Counted from the first letter of the stretch, positions 48,783 through 61,005 are shown. The stretch: DNA of 64,000 nucleotides from Clitopilus passeckerianus (GCA_944990035.1 CALYLX010000111.1:434001-498000); one strand, 5' to 3'. Notes: a model not told the origin generated them from the letters alone. A program made the numbers and translations.

Positions 48783-48879
48783 GCAGTAGACTCATTGTCA
48801 CATACAATCTATATTAATGTCATAATCTGTGCTCAGCTACTGAGCTTACCACTGGGCCAGACGACATACCTGCTGCTGG

Positions 48880-49164
48880 TTATGCCTCTTCTTCATCCTC
48901 GCCGTCTTCTTCAGCGTCGTATTTCAAAGTTTTAGGCGTCTCCTTGGTCAACTCCGTTTTCCCAATCACGTCTCGCCATACAGTCAGATCATCACCGAGT
49001 TTATCCTTTGCCTCCCTGACAGCATCATGCAGAGCCGAATAATATTTCTCCTGTCCCTCTCCTATATTTGCCGGGCTAACTTCAATCTCTTTCCCTTTCG
49101 CCAACTCTCCAGCATTGACCTCAGCTGGTGGATTGATAGAATAGCTGATTTTAATCGTTGACAT
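48880..49164 (-). CDS. GON7: KEOPS/EKC complex subunit Gon7
   Basis: A single exon of 94 residues from ATG 49164 (MSTIKISYSINPP). EKYYSALHDAVREAKDKLGDDLTVWRDVIGKTE matches the Gon7 family in length and in the LTxW(K/R)DxxG motif. The tail is acidic (EEDGEDEEEA). Gon7 sits on Pcc1 in the KEOPS complex that makes the t6A modification of tRNA. The upstream codons that extend the frame start with TTG and are not used. Confidence 0.7.
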   Translation of the reverse strand: MSTIKISYSINPPAEVNAGELAKGKEIEVSPANIGEGQEKYYSALHDAVREAKDKLGDDLTVWRDVIGKTELTKETPKTLKYDAEEDGEDEEEA

Positions 49165-49617
49165 GATCGCTGAAAGTCGAGTTCGAGGCAATATTTATCT
49201 TTATTTACTAACTGCCTCCGACATCCGTGATCGATTGATCGGGTTCAAAAAACCGTAAACGCACGTGTCGAATTTTTTTCCTTATCTTTCCTGATTTTTC
49301 GCGCTCGGCTATGGACGTTGAACGTTTTATGTATAAAATGAAATGCACGGGAGGTCCTAGCACCCCTTGACTCTTAACCACATTGACCTCTGACGACCGT
49401 ACCCGCTTTCACTTTATTATCATGCCTGTCCTTGTGCTTTGAGGCCGGGTTCTTTGCTCGCCCTCTCTGATATGAAATCTGAAATCATTGAAAAGAAAAT
49501 CCAAAACAACGGTTCAACTTAGAGAACTATAGAAACCGATAGAAGGGACCTTCGAACACACATAAATTCGCTTGGGATATTATCATACGAGAGGGATTCC
49601 TACATAATAACTTGAAA
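49165..49617. other. Divergent intergenic region
   Basis: Spacer between GON7 and the methyltransferase gene. No feature. Confidence 0.4.
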
Positions 49618-50952
49618 ATGGCTATACAAAACCAGAACCAAAACCCGACCACCTTCCTCCCCAACCTCTCCCGTCTTTCCACCCAATCCACACTCCAAAT
49701 CACCAGCGCACTTACCCAACTTCGTTCTCTATACTGGCCACCTTCGCCCGTCCCACTCCCATCCACCCTCACGCTCCCCCAACGCTCAATCAAGAACCTC
49801 ATCCACGACACGTCTGTTCCGGATTCCGGATACGCTTCCGCAGAGGAAGACGAGGACGAACCAGAAGGCCCGAGAGACGCGTACATCGCACACGTTGCAT
49901 CTGCCTCCGATCAAGACGATGATGGGGAATTAGACATCCTCCGCGCTGACCCTCTGGAGAGGGCGTTTGCAATTAGGTGGCTCACTGGGTTCATATGCCG
50001 TTCCGATATCTGGGTCGAAGCTTGTTCCTCTTGCGACGAATCCGAGGATTATGAAGCAAGGAGTCGACTTCTTGACGAGGCATCCTCGCTTCTAGCAGCT
50101 TTCACCTCTGATGATACCGAGGACGGAGGCGAGGAGGACGAAGCTATCGTGCGGAGATTCGAGTTCGCTCGGGCGGACGGGACTCCCATCTGCGTCGAGC
50201 TGAATGATGCTCCGCTCTTGGATAACGACCATACCTCTGTTGGTCTTCAGAGCTGGGGAAGCGCGATTCGGTTCGGGGAGAAGATGTGTGCGTCGCCAGA
50301 ACCGTTTTCCCTCAGACGCGCCGGTGCTGGTGACATTGGGCAACCACTGAGGATCCTGGAGTTGGGAGCAGGGACGGGGTTACTGAGTATCGTCTCTGCG
50401 AAGCTTCTTCAAGGCGAAGATGGACCTCAGCCGGCGATTGTGGCGACGGATTACCATCCGGATGTCCTGGCCAATCTCCAGGCAAACGTCGAGAGGAACT
50501 TCCCTAGAAAACGAAGCTCGTTACCTTCGTCCTCCGCGTCTTCCGCTGCCAACTACCCAATCACAGTCCACCCCCTCGACTGGTCCTCCCCATCCTTCAC
50601 ACCACCCTTCAACTTAAAGTTCGACCTCATCCTCGCTGCGGACTGCATCTACGAGCCGGAGCACGCGCGGTGGATCTGCACCTGCGTTGAGAAGCTTCTG
50701 AAGGACGGAGGGGTGTTTTGGATGATTATGGCATTGAGGCCGAGTGGGAGACATGATGGGCTGGAGAGGACTGTAATGGAAGGGTTTTCTGCGAGGACGC
50801 GACTGGAGGAGGAGGAGGAGGAAGGAGGGCATGGGGAAAGGAATAGGGGAAGGAGGTTGGAGATTAAAGAGATGAGGGAAGAGGAGAAGATGGATGGGGT
50901 TGGGAGGGCGGATGAGGCTGGGTATAGGATATTTAGGATTGGGTGGAGGTAA
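49618..50952 (+). CDS. METTL21/EFM-type lysine methyltransferase
   Basis: A single exon of 444 residues from ATG 49618. The N-terminal part is Asp/Glu-rich. The enzyme core shows SVGLQSWGSAIRFGEKMC (family signature), motif I ILELGAGTGLLSIVSA, then ATDYHPDVLANLQANV and LDLILAADCIYEPEHARW. These are the Methyltransf_16 marks, so a protein lysine (possibly EF1A or ribosomal) methyltransferase using SAM is expected; the substrate cannot be told. A charged C-terminal insert (EEEEEEGGHGERNRGRRLE) is unusual for the family. No intron is needed. Confidence 0.85.
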   Translation: MAIQNQNQNPTTFLPNLSRLSTQSTLQITSALTQLRSLYWPPSPVPLPSTLTLPQRSIKNLIHDTSVPDSGYASAEEDEDEPEGPRDAYIAHVASASDQDDDGELDILRADPLERAFAIRWLTGFICRSDIWVEACSSCDESEDYEARSRLLDEASSLLAAFTSDDTEDGGEEDEAIVRRFEFARADGTPICVELNDAPLLDNDHTSVGLQSWGSAIRFGEKMCASPEPFSLRRAGAGDIGQPLRILELGAGTGLLSIVSAKLLQGEDGPQPAIVATDYHPDVLANLQANVERNFPRKRSSLPSSSASSAANYPITVHPLDWSSPSFTPPFNLKFDLILAADCIYEPEHARWICTCVEKLLKDGGVFWMIMALRPSGRHDGLERTVMEGFSARTRLEEEEEEGGHGERNRGRRLEIKEMREEEKMDGVGRADEAGYRIFRIGWR

Positions 50953-52326
50953 TAGTTATAGTTTCGTTCGGGGATCAAAGCTTTCTTGTTGTTCTTGGGT
51001 TGTAGGGATAAAACTGAATTGAAGTGAACTCGTCTCGGAGAGAGCCCGAGGTCTTGAGGGTTGATAACATTTGCCTTTTGACATCGAAGCTTCTATCACG
51101 TCACTTCCTTCAGTTAGGTGGAGAGAACAAAGGTCGAATGAATATAAATACCTGCCGATCCAGAGATTTTAAACTTCGTTCTATGAACCCACCATGTCTA
51201 TCTTAGTATGTTTCTGGAGACCCCATAAGCCAATGTGCCCCCTAAATAGCAGCTTGAACCAGACCTTGAAGGAGACTCGGCCAGTCGAACACGTCAGTGC
51301 CAACTGTTGTCGATGTAAACCTGCGCGACAGCGTCAATTATATCCAACCAAGGACGCGTCGAGGACCATTGGATAGGCCCCAGCAGAACAGCAAAGGCGA
51401 GATTGCGCCACAGACGTCATTAGTCTAAGTGCAATCGCACCTTGACAGACAGCCGTTGACAGGTGAGGCCTTCAAGCCGAAGATGATTACACTCTATCTT
51501 ATCTGTTGGATTTCTTTAGCCATCTAGACCGCGTTGAGGAGGTAGTCGGCCGTAATGTTCTTCTGGAACCCACGAAAGAGCTGGGGCTATTTATATTCAA
51601 TTGAATACACCTTCATCACAGGTGTACTGACTTCCATCACAATCTGGTTGAAGACATGGTATTCTGTGCTTCAGCGCCTTTAGGACGAGTTCCTGATCAC
51701 TTTTTCGTCAAATCGATAGGGAGGAATTGGCAATGTGACCGTCCCACTGAGGTCATCGAACCTGGACGAGCTGCATGGCGTCTGGAACTAGCCATTTACA
51801 GAGGTGTTTCCGGCCACTCCTGGCCTCTCGTCTTCCTTTGCTCTAGCACTGGGCTGAGACTGGACTGCCATCGGCATGGTGTATCGGAGCCACGCTTGGC
51901 ACGGAACTTGGGCTGCGACTTATTAGAGGTTAAGCTTTAGCCCCTAAGCCAAGCACTCAACAGGCTCTCTATGCACCGGCTGGAGCAGCTCACGGCAGAA
52001 GTCCGCCATGATACGGCGAGGCACATGGGAAGGAATGTATTTTTGCACCCTCAATGAGGGGCAGAAGGCGGGTAGTCATGACATGTGACTAAGCATATCA
52101 ATGGCTGGAGGTGGAGATTTTCTGATGTTTTGTTAAACATTGTTTTGTTTTCCCATCTGCCTCGTCTCCATTCACTTGTCCAGTTGTAGTGCCGGGCTCA
52201 CCAAGCCGTCCGTTCGTTCTTTAAACTTCCGCCTGCTTCTCTCCCTTCTCTTCACTGTTTGTTGGGTGCTCCTCCCTTTCCTTTCCTTTAACCTCCTCCC
52301 GACGACAAATCCCTACATTTCACGGG
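50953..52326. other. 1.4 kb intergenic stretch
   Basis: No gene, RNA or repeat that I can support. A plus frame at 51656-51940 has no recognisable sequence character. Confidence 0.35.
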
Positions 52327-54255
52327 ATGCGCTTCACGGGTCTCCTACCTGCCGCCCTCTTGGCACTGCTGCCTATCCTGGCTTTTGCCCAGGATGGAGG
52401 AATTGATGGTGCTACGACCAGCAAAGAAGCCGCTGGATATTCTTGCGACCCCAGCAAGTGCAAGCTTCCTAATTGCCAGTGCGCAAGCACGAGCCCACCG
52501 GGTGGCTTGGATCCTGTAAGGAGACGCGTGCTTTTATCAGCCTGATTCGTGTGACTCACCCTTTCCACAGAAAGATGTCCCTCAATTTATTGTCTTCACT
52601 GCCGACGATGCTGTTCAGTCATACACACTCGATGCTGTCAACCAATTCCTCGCACACCGTCAAAATCCCAACGGCTGCCAACCGAAAATGACTTATTTCA
52701 CCTCCTTGAACTACACAAACTACACGTTGGTGACAGGTACGACCAAGTCTATTTTTAACCTTGTCTTTCCCAGCTAAATTCCGTACAGATTGGTTTGTCG
52801 CTGGTAACGAAATTGCAGACCATACGTATGTTCCCTCCTGAGTCACGCCGCTTCCAATGCTGAATATGACCCATAGCATGACGCACGTCGGTCAAGCACG
52901 TTCTGACGAAATTAATGGCAACCTCATTGCTCTCAATGCCCTCGCTGGAATTCCCCTCTCATCAATGATTGGTTTCCGCGCCCCGTTCCTGGATTACTCC
53001 GTTGACACCCTCAAGGATCTTTACGCGGCCCAGTTCACATACGACTCCAGCTCTGCTGCATCTATCCCTGTTACTGACCCCGACACTGATGCATACTGGC
53101 CATATACCCTCGACAATGGAATGGCCAACAACTGCTTGACTGTTCCCAATACTTGCAAGGGAGAGCCCAAGCTGCCCGGTTTCTGGGAAATTCCGATGTA
53201 CGCATTCTTCGATGACCGTGGCGTTGCTGGCCCACATTTGATGGACCCCTGGCTGTACGTTCTTTTACCGTTCTTGAAGCGTATAACCTAACTAATGCCC
53301 GACACAGTGATACTGCCAATAGCAACACTAAGGTCAATGACTCTGCTACCCTTGAGTACATGAAGAACACATTCACTGCTCACTACAACGGCAACCGTCA
53401 ACCCATCGGTCTCTATACCCACCCAATCCATCTCTCGGCTACATACCCCGGCGTCAATGCTCCCAAGTCGACTATCGATATGGTCAATGCCTTCTTGGAC
53501 TGGGCGCAAGAGCAGCAGAACGGTACGACTCAAATTCTCCCTACTCCTGTTCTGCCTTTACTCATTGCTTCGGATTTCTAGTCTGGATCGTCTCCAACGA
53601 GCAGCTCCTTGAATGGGTCCGGAACCCCGTACCCCTGTCCCAGCTTGGCAATGTCAACGCCCTCAAGTGCTCTACCCCCAAGGTTGACGAGAAGATTTGC
53701 AACGGTATCCCCGAGAATGAGAACGGCTTGCTGTCGCACTGCGCCTTCCCTGACTTCCCCTTCTACACTTGCGTACGCTTCTATACTTCTGAATGCTGCT
53801 CCCTGTTCTAATTTACTTCGGACTGTACAGTATGGCTGCCCCAAGACCGTCCCCACCGTGAACGATCCTAACCCAGCTCAAGATGTTCCCGAAGGCCAGA
53901 GCGCTCGTTTCCGTCGTAAGCCCCTATCAGCACATCTCGTCATTCACAAATGCTCACTGAACGTATAGTCCCCGCCAACTGCTCAACCCCCTTCTGGGAC
54001 CCCATCAAAGGCCAGTGTATCTGCACATCCAACACCTGCCAATTCTCAGACAACTCACGAGCTATTGGTCCTAACGGCGCCAACCTAACCGGCGGCGGAC
54101 TCGGCGGCTCCTTCGACGGCCCATCTGCCTCAGAAACCGCCTATGTCCCCTTCAACGGCGTTCTGCCTTCCCTGCCTGCAGGGATAGTTCCAGCAGTCCT
54201 CGTAGCGTGCGTCGGCGCCGTCGTTGGTACCCTCAGCATCTTCTCGCGGATCTAA
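52327..54255 (+). CDS. Chitin-deacetylase-like GPI-type polysaccharide deacetylase
   Basis: Eight exons (52327-52515, 52571-52736, 52789-52825, 52877-53254, 53308-53522, 53582-53772, 53831-53915, 53969-54255) give 515 residues. The signal peptide is MRFTGLLPAALLALLPILAFA. The NodB-type domain has FTADDAVQSYT at the first motif and NEIADHTMTH at the zinc His site (HxxxH form), then IGFRAPFLDYS. Both Asp of the usual TFDD are kept as ADD. C-rich segments follow (CSTPFWDPIKGQCICTSNTC). The C-terminus has a Ser/Gly spacer and a hydrophobic tail (LPAGIVPAVLVACVGAVVGTL), a GPI or membrane anchor signal. It acts on chitin at the cell surface. Catalytic competence is likely but not certain. Confidence 0.9.
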
Positions 54256-54700
54256 CGAGTTGGATCATTTCGAGCAAAAACAATATCTATCTGTACTACG
54301 GACAGACTTTTACGTCGCTCATGATCGCTCTGCATATCTTTTGTTTGACGGTTGACTACTAATTAGAGGGCGCCGACTTGATCGTCGACACGCTGAACAC
54401 TGACGTCGCATCGTATTCTGCTTTGGACTTGGGTTACTAAAAGACAGAAATTTTATGGACTGTATATATGGGAGCATCTTTTGGTCATATCGCACTATCC
54501 ACTCATTTATCGAACAGTACACCTAGCTTGCTTAATATTATTGTGCGTTGACTCGCCATTTCCTCTACATCAAGTTAATGCGAAGAGACTCAATGGGGGG
54601 TGGATTATTTCATGCACGATATGTGCATGATGTTCAAGACGAGCAGAGGCTCGACACATCTGCCTTGCAAAGAAGAAAAAGTCATTCCAAAAAGCGAATG
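54256..54700. other. 3' region between the deacetylase and the tRNA
   Basis: No gene seen. Confidence 0.45.
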
Positions 54701-54784
54701 GGCCTGACCGGGAATTGAACCCGGGACCTCCTCGAAACGGTGAAATCGCCCTAACAAGGAATCATACTACTAGACCATCAGGCC
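54701..54784 (-). tRNA. tRNA-Pro (AGG) with an intron
   Basis: The minus strand gives acceptor GGCCTGA paired with TCAGGCC, D-arm GTCTAGTAGTATGATT, anticodon stem CCTTG/CGAGG, anticodon loop starting TTAGGG (anticodon AGG), a roughly 13-base intron after the base 3' of the anticodon, and T-arm CCGGGTTCAATTCCCGG. The D-arm and T-arm match eukaryotic tRNA-Pro. The length is 84 bases with intron, close to 71 without. CCA is not encoded. Confidence 0.9.
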
Positions 54785-54996
54785 ATGAAAGCCTTCGCCC
54801 TTTGCTCATACAATATCCCTTGAGGATCGTCAAGATTGACCAATGCTACAATTATTTCCTGGTTGTCACGAGAAGGAGAAGAATCATAGGGTCCTGATAG
54901 AAATAATCCAATGGAGGGGTAAAATGCGAAATAGTGATTGCAATATGGGCTGTAAATATACAAATGTCCTGCATCTCTGTTGTATGTACAAGTTCC

Positions 54997-55769
54997 TCAT
55001 TCAGGATCCTCCTTCGGGAGACACAGTATATTACCAGGCTGCAAGTTATCGCAGTCAATCCGGGCATTAATCTCTTGGAGTTTCTCCAAAGATCGATGAT
55101 ACGCCTGCGCTATATCCCAGCATGTATCCCCCGCCTTGACCGTGTGGGCAATCATGCCAGGGCAAGCTAGTCGACCTGGGCTAGCAGGTGGGTCATGGGG
55201 CGGTATGTTACCATTTGGATAAAACACGAATCTCCAAAGACAGAGGATAACGACAGCAATGATGAGGAAGAATGGCATCAATGGTCTGTAAGGGCTTTTG
55301 GTGCCGAAACCATGACTTGGGCGTGCTCCCATTTCCTAAAGGGAGGAGGTAAATGGCCTCATTCCGCTCATTCAGAGTTTCAAAGAAGACAAGACGCACC
55401 AGTGCAAGAGGCTGGTAGCCATCCGGTCGAGTGGGGCCTCCCTCGAGGTCGTCATCATTGGCTGTAGGTTGAGTAGTGCCCCTACCGTCCGATACTGTGA
55501 ATATCAGAGATCTGGGTCAGCATGACAGGGTAAGTCATCACAAGAAATACGTACCTCTGGTCATCTCACCAAATTCTGCACCCGGTTCGCCTTGCCAGAT
55601 GGAACCATCCCTGTCCTGGAATGTGTACCTTTGAGTGTCCGAATCATATCCTATCCGTTTCATTCCTTCTGGAAGACGATATTCGTCCTGAATTACGCAT
55701 AAGCATCCGATATAACCGCGTCAATAAAATCCTTACTTCGTCGTATTGTGTCCACCGTCCAGTTGGCAT
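54997..55769 (-). CDS. LysM-domain single-pass membrane protein
   Basis: Exons 55769-55737, 55687-55555, 55494-55400 and 55335-54997 give 199 residues. The N-terminus MPTGRWTQYDE continues DEYRLPEGMKRIGYDSDTQR and FQDRDGSIWQGEPGAEFG, a conserved block in mushroom LysM proteins. A TM helix (PLMPFFLIIAVVILCLWRFVF) follows residue 110. The C-terminal LysM reads HTVKAGDTCWDIAQAYHRSL to GNILCLP with conserved Cys residues. It should bind chitin-like glycans outside the membrane, although topology (N-in) is inferred. No signal peptide is visible. Confidence 0.85.
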
Positions 55770-55989
55770 TGTGCAGTCGAGTGATGATGGTTGTGGCTAA
55801 GAGTCTTTGTGGCTGCGCAATGAGATCAAGCTGTGCCTGAACAGCCTCAAGACTGGCTTTTTGTTACTTTTCATGACCGCCATGTGTTGACCCATCATGT
55901 TGAGGTGCATATTTCCCCGTACAGGGCTCTAATGCGAATCTGGCTCTCTGAACCTGAACGGCTCCCCAAGTCACGGCAGCATTCAACTA
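55770..55989. other. Upstream region of the LysM gene
   Basis: No separate feature. Confidence 0.35.
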
Positions 55990-57419
55990 TTCAACTAACC
56001 TTCAGGCACCTCGGTTAATACTCTACCAACCATTGACGCTCGTACTGAGGCAGTCCACTGATAGCCAACACAAGAACCATTTGTAGCCGTCTCAAAGACG
56101 ATCACCTCGGGCGGTCACACCACCTTCTGTACGCCGTGTTTTCCAGCTCGAATGATCAGACGATATTTCTTGATCGCATGTGAATATACAACTTGGTGTC
56201 CACATTTCTGGATCCTATGCACTTTTACTGAGCTTGGACTGTTTAACGTTGCGCACTCTGAATGCGAAGCCATCATCATGCTCCACATATTCTGGTAATC
56301 TCATACCAGGTCTTGATCTGCTCCAGAAGGACGCCGTAGGAGAAAGATGCTGTGGGCGCTGTCTTGACTCTGGCACGGACCGACAGAATCAAAGCAACAT
56401 CTATCGCCTGCCGAGCCGCCATCTACTCGAACCCGCCGTCAGCTGACGATCGCGGTGACGTGAAGTGCGGGGAAACAGGGGCAAAGGCAGGCGTACACAT
56501 GCTCCGGCAACCTTCTCTCTCACCTTGAGCTGTTGAAGGGCCTCAGGGGAAAGATCTTTCACGCACCCGGATGCATTCTTCGCGGTATTTAACGCGTCAA
56601 CGTTGACCGTTCTCTTCGTTGATCAGGTCTGATACCAGGATCGCTTCACCCGCTCTCCAGCATCAGACAAAATGCGCTTTGGTTCATTCGCGTCCGCCGC
56701 TGTTCTTCTCGTCTCGGCCGTAAGTGCCGCTCCTGCTGCCCAGCAGGCCGATAGCCTCATTGGCATGGGCGTTGGCGATATCATCAATGCATTGAAGATC
56801 GGTTTGGTCTCCCATATCAACACATACATTACTGTAAGTACCAACTGGAATGCAATGTAACTATCCCTAACTGGACGTCTCAGCTTGATTCCTTGGTGGA
56901 CAACCTCGTCTCTGTTGACTTTGATGGTATGAAACCTTGACATGCTTCTTGAATTCTTTACTAACTTGAGCTTACCAGCCAAAAATTCCCTTCCTTTCGA
57001 GATCGCCATCGACCGTGTTGTCTCCAAGGCAGGCGTCAATGGAACCGAATACGCATCCTTCGACCAAAAGTTCTCCCCTGCAATTGTTGTGTCTCCTTTC
57101 GGAAGCAAGAACTCTGGTAAATTCGCCAACGTTCTCTTGACTCAAGGTGCTTTGGCATCCCTGGATATCATCCCCCTCGGCTACCTCGACTTGCAGACGA
57201 CCGACATATATCTCCGGTAATGGTTCCTAGTGTTCTTTTGAGGGCAGGCCTCTGATGATGCTATAGTGCTGCAACCATTAAGGGAGAACTTGGCATCCCC
57301 ATTCCTATTGAAGGTGTTCATCAAGCAAACGTCCCTACTAGGTAAGGTTTTCTCTCCCTTCTACCTCGCCTGGTAGCTTACATGGGTGCCACAGTTATAC
57401 CCTCGACCTTGGAGCTTAG
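55990..57419 (+). repeat. Tandem duplication unit 1 (secreted-protein gene A and its promoter)
   Basis: About 1.4 kb unit matching 57.74-59.07 kb. Shared non-coding pieces include TTCAGGCACCTCG, an ACATGCTCC(A/G)GC block and CTTCTCTC near the promoter, and the gene. The copies differ by many substitutions. Confidence 0.6.
56672..57419 (+). CDS. Secreted hypothetical protein, tandem copy A
   Basis: Exons 56672-56833, 56884-56926, 56979-57216, 57267-57341 and 57395-57419 give 180 residues. The signal peptide is MRFGSFASAAVLLVSAVSAA. Then come IINALKIGLV and PFEIAIDRVVSKAGVNGTEYASFDQ, the N-glycosylation site NGTE, and NVLLTQGALASLDIIPLGYLDL. The pattern of beta-rich sequence with NxSG/NSGKF, repeated in copy B, resembles LEA-2-like or other all-beta secreted folds, but I do not assign a family. 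Exon structure is identical to copy B at 58340-59074. Confidence 0.85.
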
Positions 57420-57739
57420 CCTGGAACGCGCAGACGTATGCCGTATTGGGCCCAGCTTGTCTGCGAATCTTACTACCTTCTGTAATTTAGGCTATAAACT
57501 TTGCGTTTGATCTCACGGTCGTAAAGTTATAGCAATGAGTGTAACCTTGCTTGCAGACGGCATCCCGTCATGCGATGATTAATTCTACGGGCGTGTCATC
57601 GACTCGCCCTCGTGAACCAGAGCGGGGAAACAAAAATGGATTGCTGTCGAGTAATTCACTCTGAGACGTTAGAGCTCCACGCTACAGCACCCGTATTTCA
57701 GACCATTATCAGGAACCTCGTTCTACATGATACCTTAAT

Positions 57740-59074
57740 TGCGGCAAGCATCGACAATCCACCGTCTTCAGGCACCTCGCCAGAATAACCTTTTGTATCC
57801 GATACAAAAATACTTACCTTGGCTGGTCACGCTGCCTTCTGTGTGCCATTCTTCTCAGCGGGATTGATCAGGCGATGTCGGGTATTTGCATGTGAATCTG
57901 GCACCTTGATGTCAAGAATCCTGAATGATGCGAGTTCTCGCTCACCTCGAGCTCACTCAAGACTGGAATCTCTCGGAGCGACTTTCATAGACCTGCTAAT
58001 TTGCTTTGCATCTATGGAGGACTCTTCGGGAGGACGATTCGAAGGAGGAGTGTAAAGGCCGACGGGGTCAGAGCAACATGGTTTCGTTTGCAGAGTTGTC
58101 GCCATCACCTGACGATCGCGTTGACGCGAAAATGCGGGGAATCAAGGAATTATATACATTTGTGCACATGCTCCAGCGGCCTTCTCTCGAACCTCGAACT
58201 GTCTAATGACCTCCGTAAAATGATTCTACACACGCTCCGGGTGCATTCTGCCTGGTATTAAACCACTTGGTTTGGAACTTCCTCTTCGTCGACCACGTCA
58301 AATACCGGGATCGCTACTAGCTTTTAGAACTCTGTCAAGATGCGCTTTGGTCTCTTCACAACTGCTGCTGCTCTTCTGGCCTCTACTGTCAGCGCCGCTC
58401 CTGCGGCGGCGGACGGCATTGACGGTTTCAGCATCGGCGACATCATCAATGCCTTGAAGATTGGCTTGGTCCAGGACATTAGCACCATTATCACTGTAGG
58501 TTGTCTCTGGGTGGGCTGAATCATGACTGACCGAAAGTTTAGCTCGATTCCTTGACAACCAACCTCGTCTCGGTCAACTTTACCGGTGAGCTCCTTCGAA
58601 GTTGGATTGCATTTCTTCCTGACTGTATTCTCGTAGCCAAAAACCCTCTTCCTTTCGAGCTTGCTATCGATCGTGTCGTCAGCTCCGCCGGAATCAATGG
58701 CACTGAATACGCCTCCTTCGACCAGTCCTTCTCTAAAGCCATTGTCGTTCCTCCCCTTGGCACGAAGAACTCTGGCACGTTCGGCAACGTTCTTCTGACC
58801 CAAGGTGCTACCGCATCCTTGGACATCATCCCTTTGGGCTACCTCGACCTTCTCAACATTGACGTCTATCTTCGGTGTGTGAAACTCTTTCTTCTGCGTG
58901 ATATGTTTCTCATTGTCCCTCCAGCGCCGGAACCATCTTCGGTAAACTTGGAATCTCAATCCCCATTACAGGTGTTAAGCAGTCAAACGTCCCGACAACG
59001 TACGTCTTACAGCACTCATCCTATCTGTCGGGAATTTACCCTCGGATCGTAGCTACACTCTTGACCTCAGTTAA
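57740..59074 (+). repeat. Tandem duplication unit 2 (secreted-protein gene B and its promoter)
   Basis: Second unit of the tandem pair described at 55990-57419. Confidence 0.6.
58340..59074 (+). CDS. Secreted hypothetical protein, tandem copy B
   Basis: Exons 58340-58495, 58543-58585, 58637-58874, 58925-58999 and 59053-59074 give 177 residues. Signal peptide MRFGLFTTAAALLASTVSAA. PFELAIDRVVSSAGINGTEY and VLLTQGATASLDIIPLGYLD are nearly identical to copy A. The coding blocks are conserved much better than the introns, which indicates that both copies are under selection. Two glycosylation sites (NFT, NGTE) are present. The function is unknown; secretion and possible surface role are inferred. 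Confidence 0.85.
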
Positions 59075-59285
59075 ATCAACGAGATCGTCCGGAATGGGCT
59101 TCGTTATGGTTTACATATCAGTAGATCAGCTTGTTAAACTTGACAATACTGTGGCCGTTCGATACCAACTGGGAAAAACAAATTACAACGAATTTATACA
59201 ATACTGTTAATGAGCGACTTGATTACAAAATGAAGGTATGTAGCAACTTTTGGGTCGTAATATCATATACAGAGCAAATCTTAGT

Positions 59286-61005
59286 TCACCAAGAATCTTC
59301 GTCGTACTTGCCCACGTGTGTTTCTCGTAGCGACGAGTTGAAGCTGCCTTTTGTCGTTGTCGTGTATAGTCTTGAGTCCATCTCGTAATCCACATAGACT
59401 GGGTCTCGTTCCACCACGATCTCACCCGAGTGTCTACCTCGTCTCCATCCAACACGGCTGAGCTGGGCGTTGCTCAGAAGCCAGGCGGTGTCTGAGCCCA
59501 GTTTTTCTGCAAGGGAATGTATGCTGAACATGACGCGAGAGATCGCGATGGAGGTGGAGGCGAGAAGGAAGCTACAGATTCTTTAGTATGGTTACAGGCT
59601 TAATTAGAACGTGACGGTTTACTGTGAGTAGATCGCTGGTATGTTAAGCTGTCAGTAGCACATTAGTGAGACAGGCAAGGATATAGCGGATAAACTGACT
59701 CTTGGGTAGTTTTCCAAGAAGGAGAAGACCGTGGTAATTATAACGGATGCTAAAAGGCGACTCAGTACTGGCGAGGGTGCATCGGCTTCAAAGAATCCTT
59801 ACCAAAAACTACTAAGTAGAAGAAGCCCCCACTGGACAATGTTAGCGGGGAAGATGAAGAGAGCCGAGAGAGCTCACTCGCGAAGCAGCCTTTTCAGAAT
59901 CGGCGCCTGCTTAAGCAATTGACGGTTTTGTAGCGCTCGGTACGCTGTCAGAATGTATAGGATGGTCTGTGTTTACGGTTATATGGGGCCATTTCGGCGT
60001 CAGGAAACGAAAACGCACATGTAGTACGAGCGATGGTAGAAAGATTTGCCAAGAGTGGGGAGGTCTCGTTACTTTGCAACCTTCGTTGACATATCCGGGA
60101 AAGAGAGACGACAAGAACTCGGCGGAGATAATCTTGATCTGGGAAATTGACAAACCAAGCAGGACGAAAGATGAAGCGAGAGAGGCAATGAAGCCGGCAA
60201 TAATGGTCGCCTGCAATGCCACCTTGCCTTGAAATAGATACCAGACCCGTGCTGCAAGCATCGCTGGAGGAGAAACGTATGAGGTAGCTGGCCCGAGATT
60301 AATCGACGTTGCTTACCCTGGATGGTTCCGATAGCAATAATATTCAGAGTAAGTGCTAATTGAATAGCTGGTTTGCAGCTAGTTCAGGTGTCAGGTAGAG
60401 ACAAAGAAGACAGAGTCATTGAAGGCGCGCACAACTAGATTTAAGATGTGAGCCTTCTACTTCGAATAAGCGCTGTGCCAGAACTGACCTCGGGAGATGG
60501 ATTTGGGATAGAATAACCTTCAATCATGTTGTGAATAATTGAGTGGAGGGAGGCCCAAGGCACTCACAGGTGATAGAGAAACTGTTCCGAGCGTCAGATA
60601 TTTGACAGTGGCCAAGCGGGAGATGACTTACGCCATGATTGAGAGAGCCAAATATCGGTTCTAGAGTAGGAACGCAGGCCTCTATTAGACGGAGCACGTA
60701 GAAAATACAGCTGACATACTATCAGAAACAGGATTCGAGACAGTGTCCATTTTCCCGTCCAGAAATATTTGATCTAGGCGAGATGCAGATCAGACCCTGG
60801 CATGAGCGCTTGGGTTAATCAAGCTCACTTCTTCGTCCAACGTTATCAGGTATTCATACACTGTCGCCGGGAAGATTAGCGCACATCTAGCTTGAGTTGA
60901 TGAGGTCTTACCTGCCAGGCTGAATAGCGCAATAGACAGCATCCGTGCAATTTCGGTTCCCTGCAAGGAAGCTGAGTACACCTGATGAGGATCAGTCGCC
61001 GCCAT
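59286..61005 (-). CDS. DUF6533-type 7TM protein
   Basis: ATG 61005 (MAATDPHQVYSASLQG). Exons recovered in order: IARMLSIALFSLA, then VYEYLITLDEE, IKYFWTGKWTLSRILFLI, NRYLALSIMA, and later KPAIQLALTLNIIAIG joined to MLAARVWYLFQGKVALQ, then SFVLLGLSISQIK and a C-terminal MFSIHSLAEKLGSDTAWLL exon. The DxxLTLDEE and YFWxGKWTLxRILFLxNRY sequence is the DUF6533 signature of mushroom 7TM receptor-like proteins. Some middle exon joins (60.3-60.6 kb, 59.5-59.9 kb) were not resolved, so the coordinates are the outer limits. No G-protein partner is known. Confidence 0.7.

Noticed and set aside
51656..51940. A plus-strand frame of 94 residues as a gene
   Set aside because: Composition is arbitrary, with no start context, homology or intron support.
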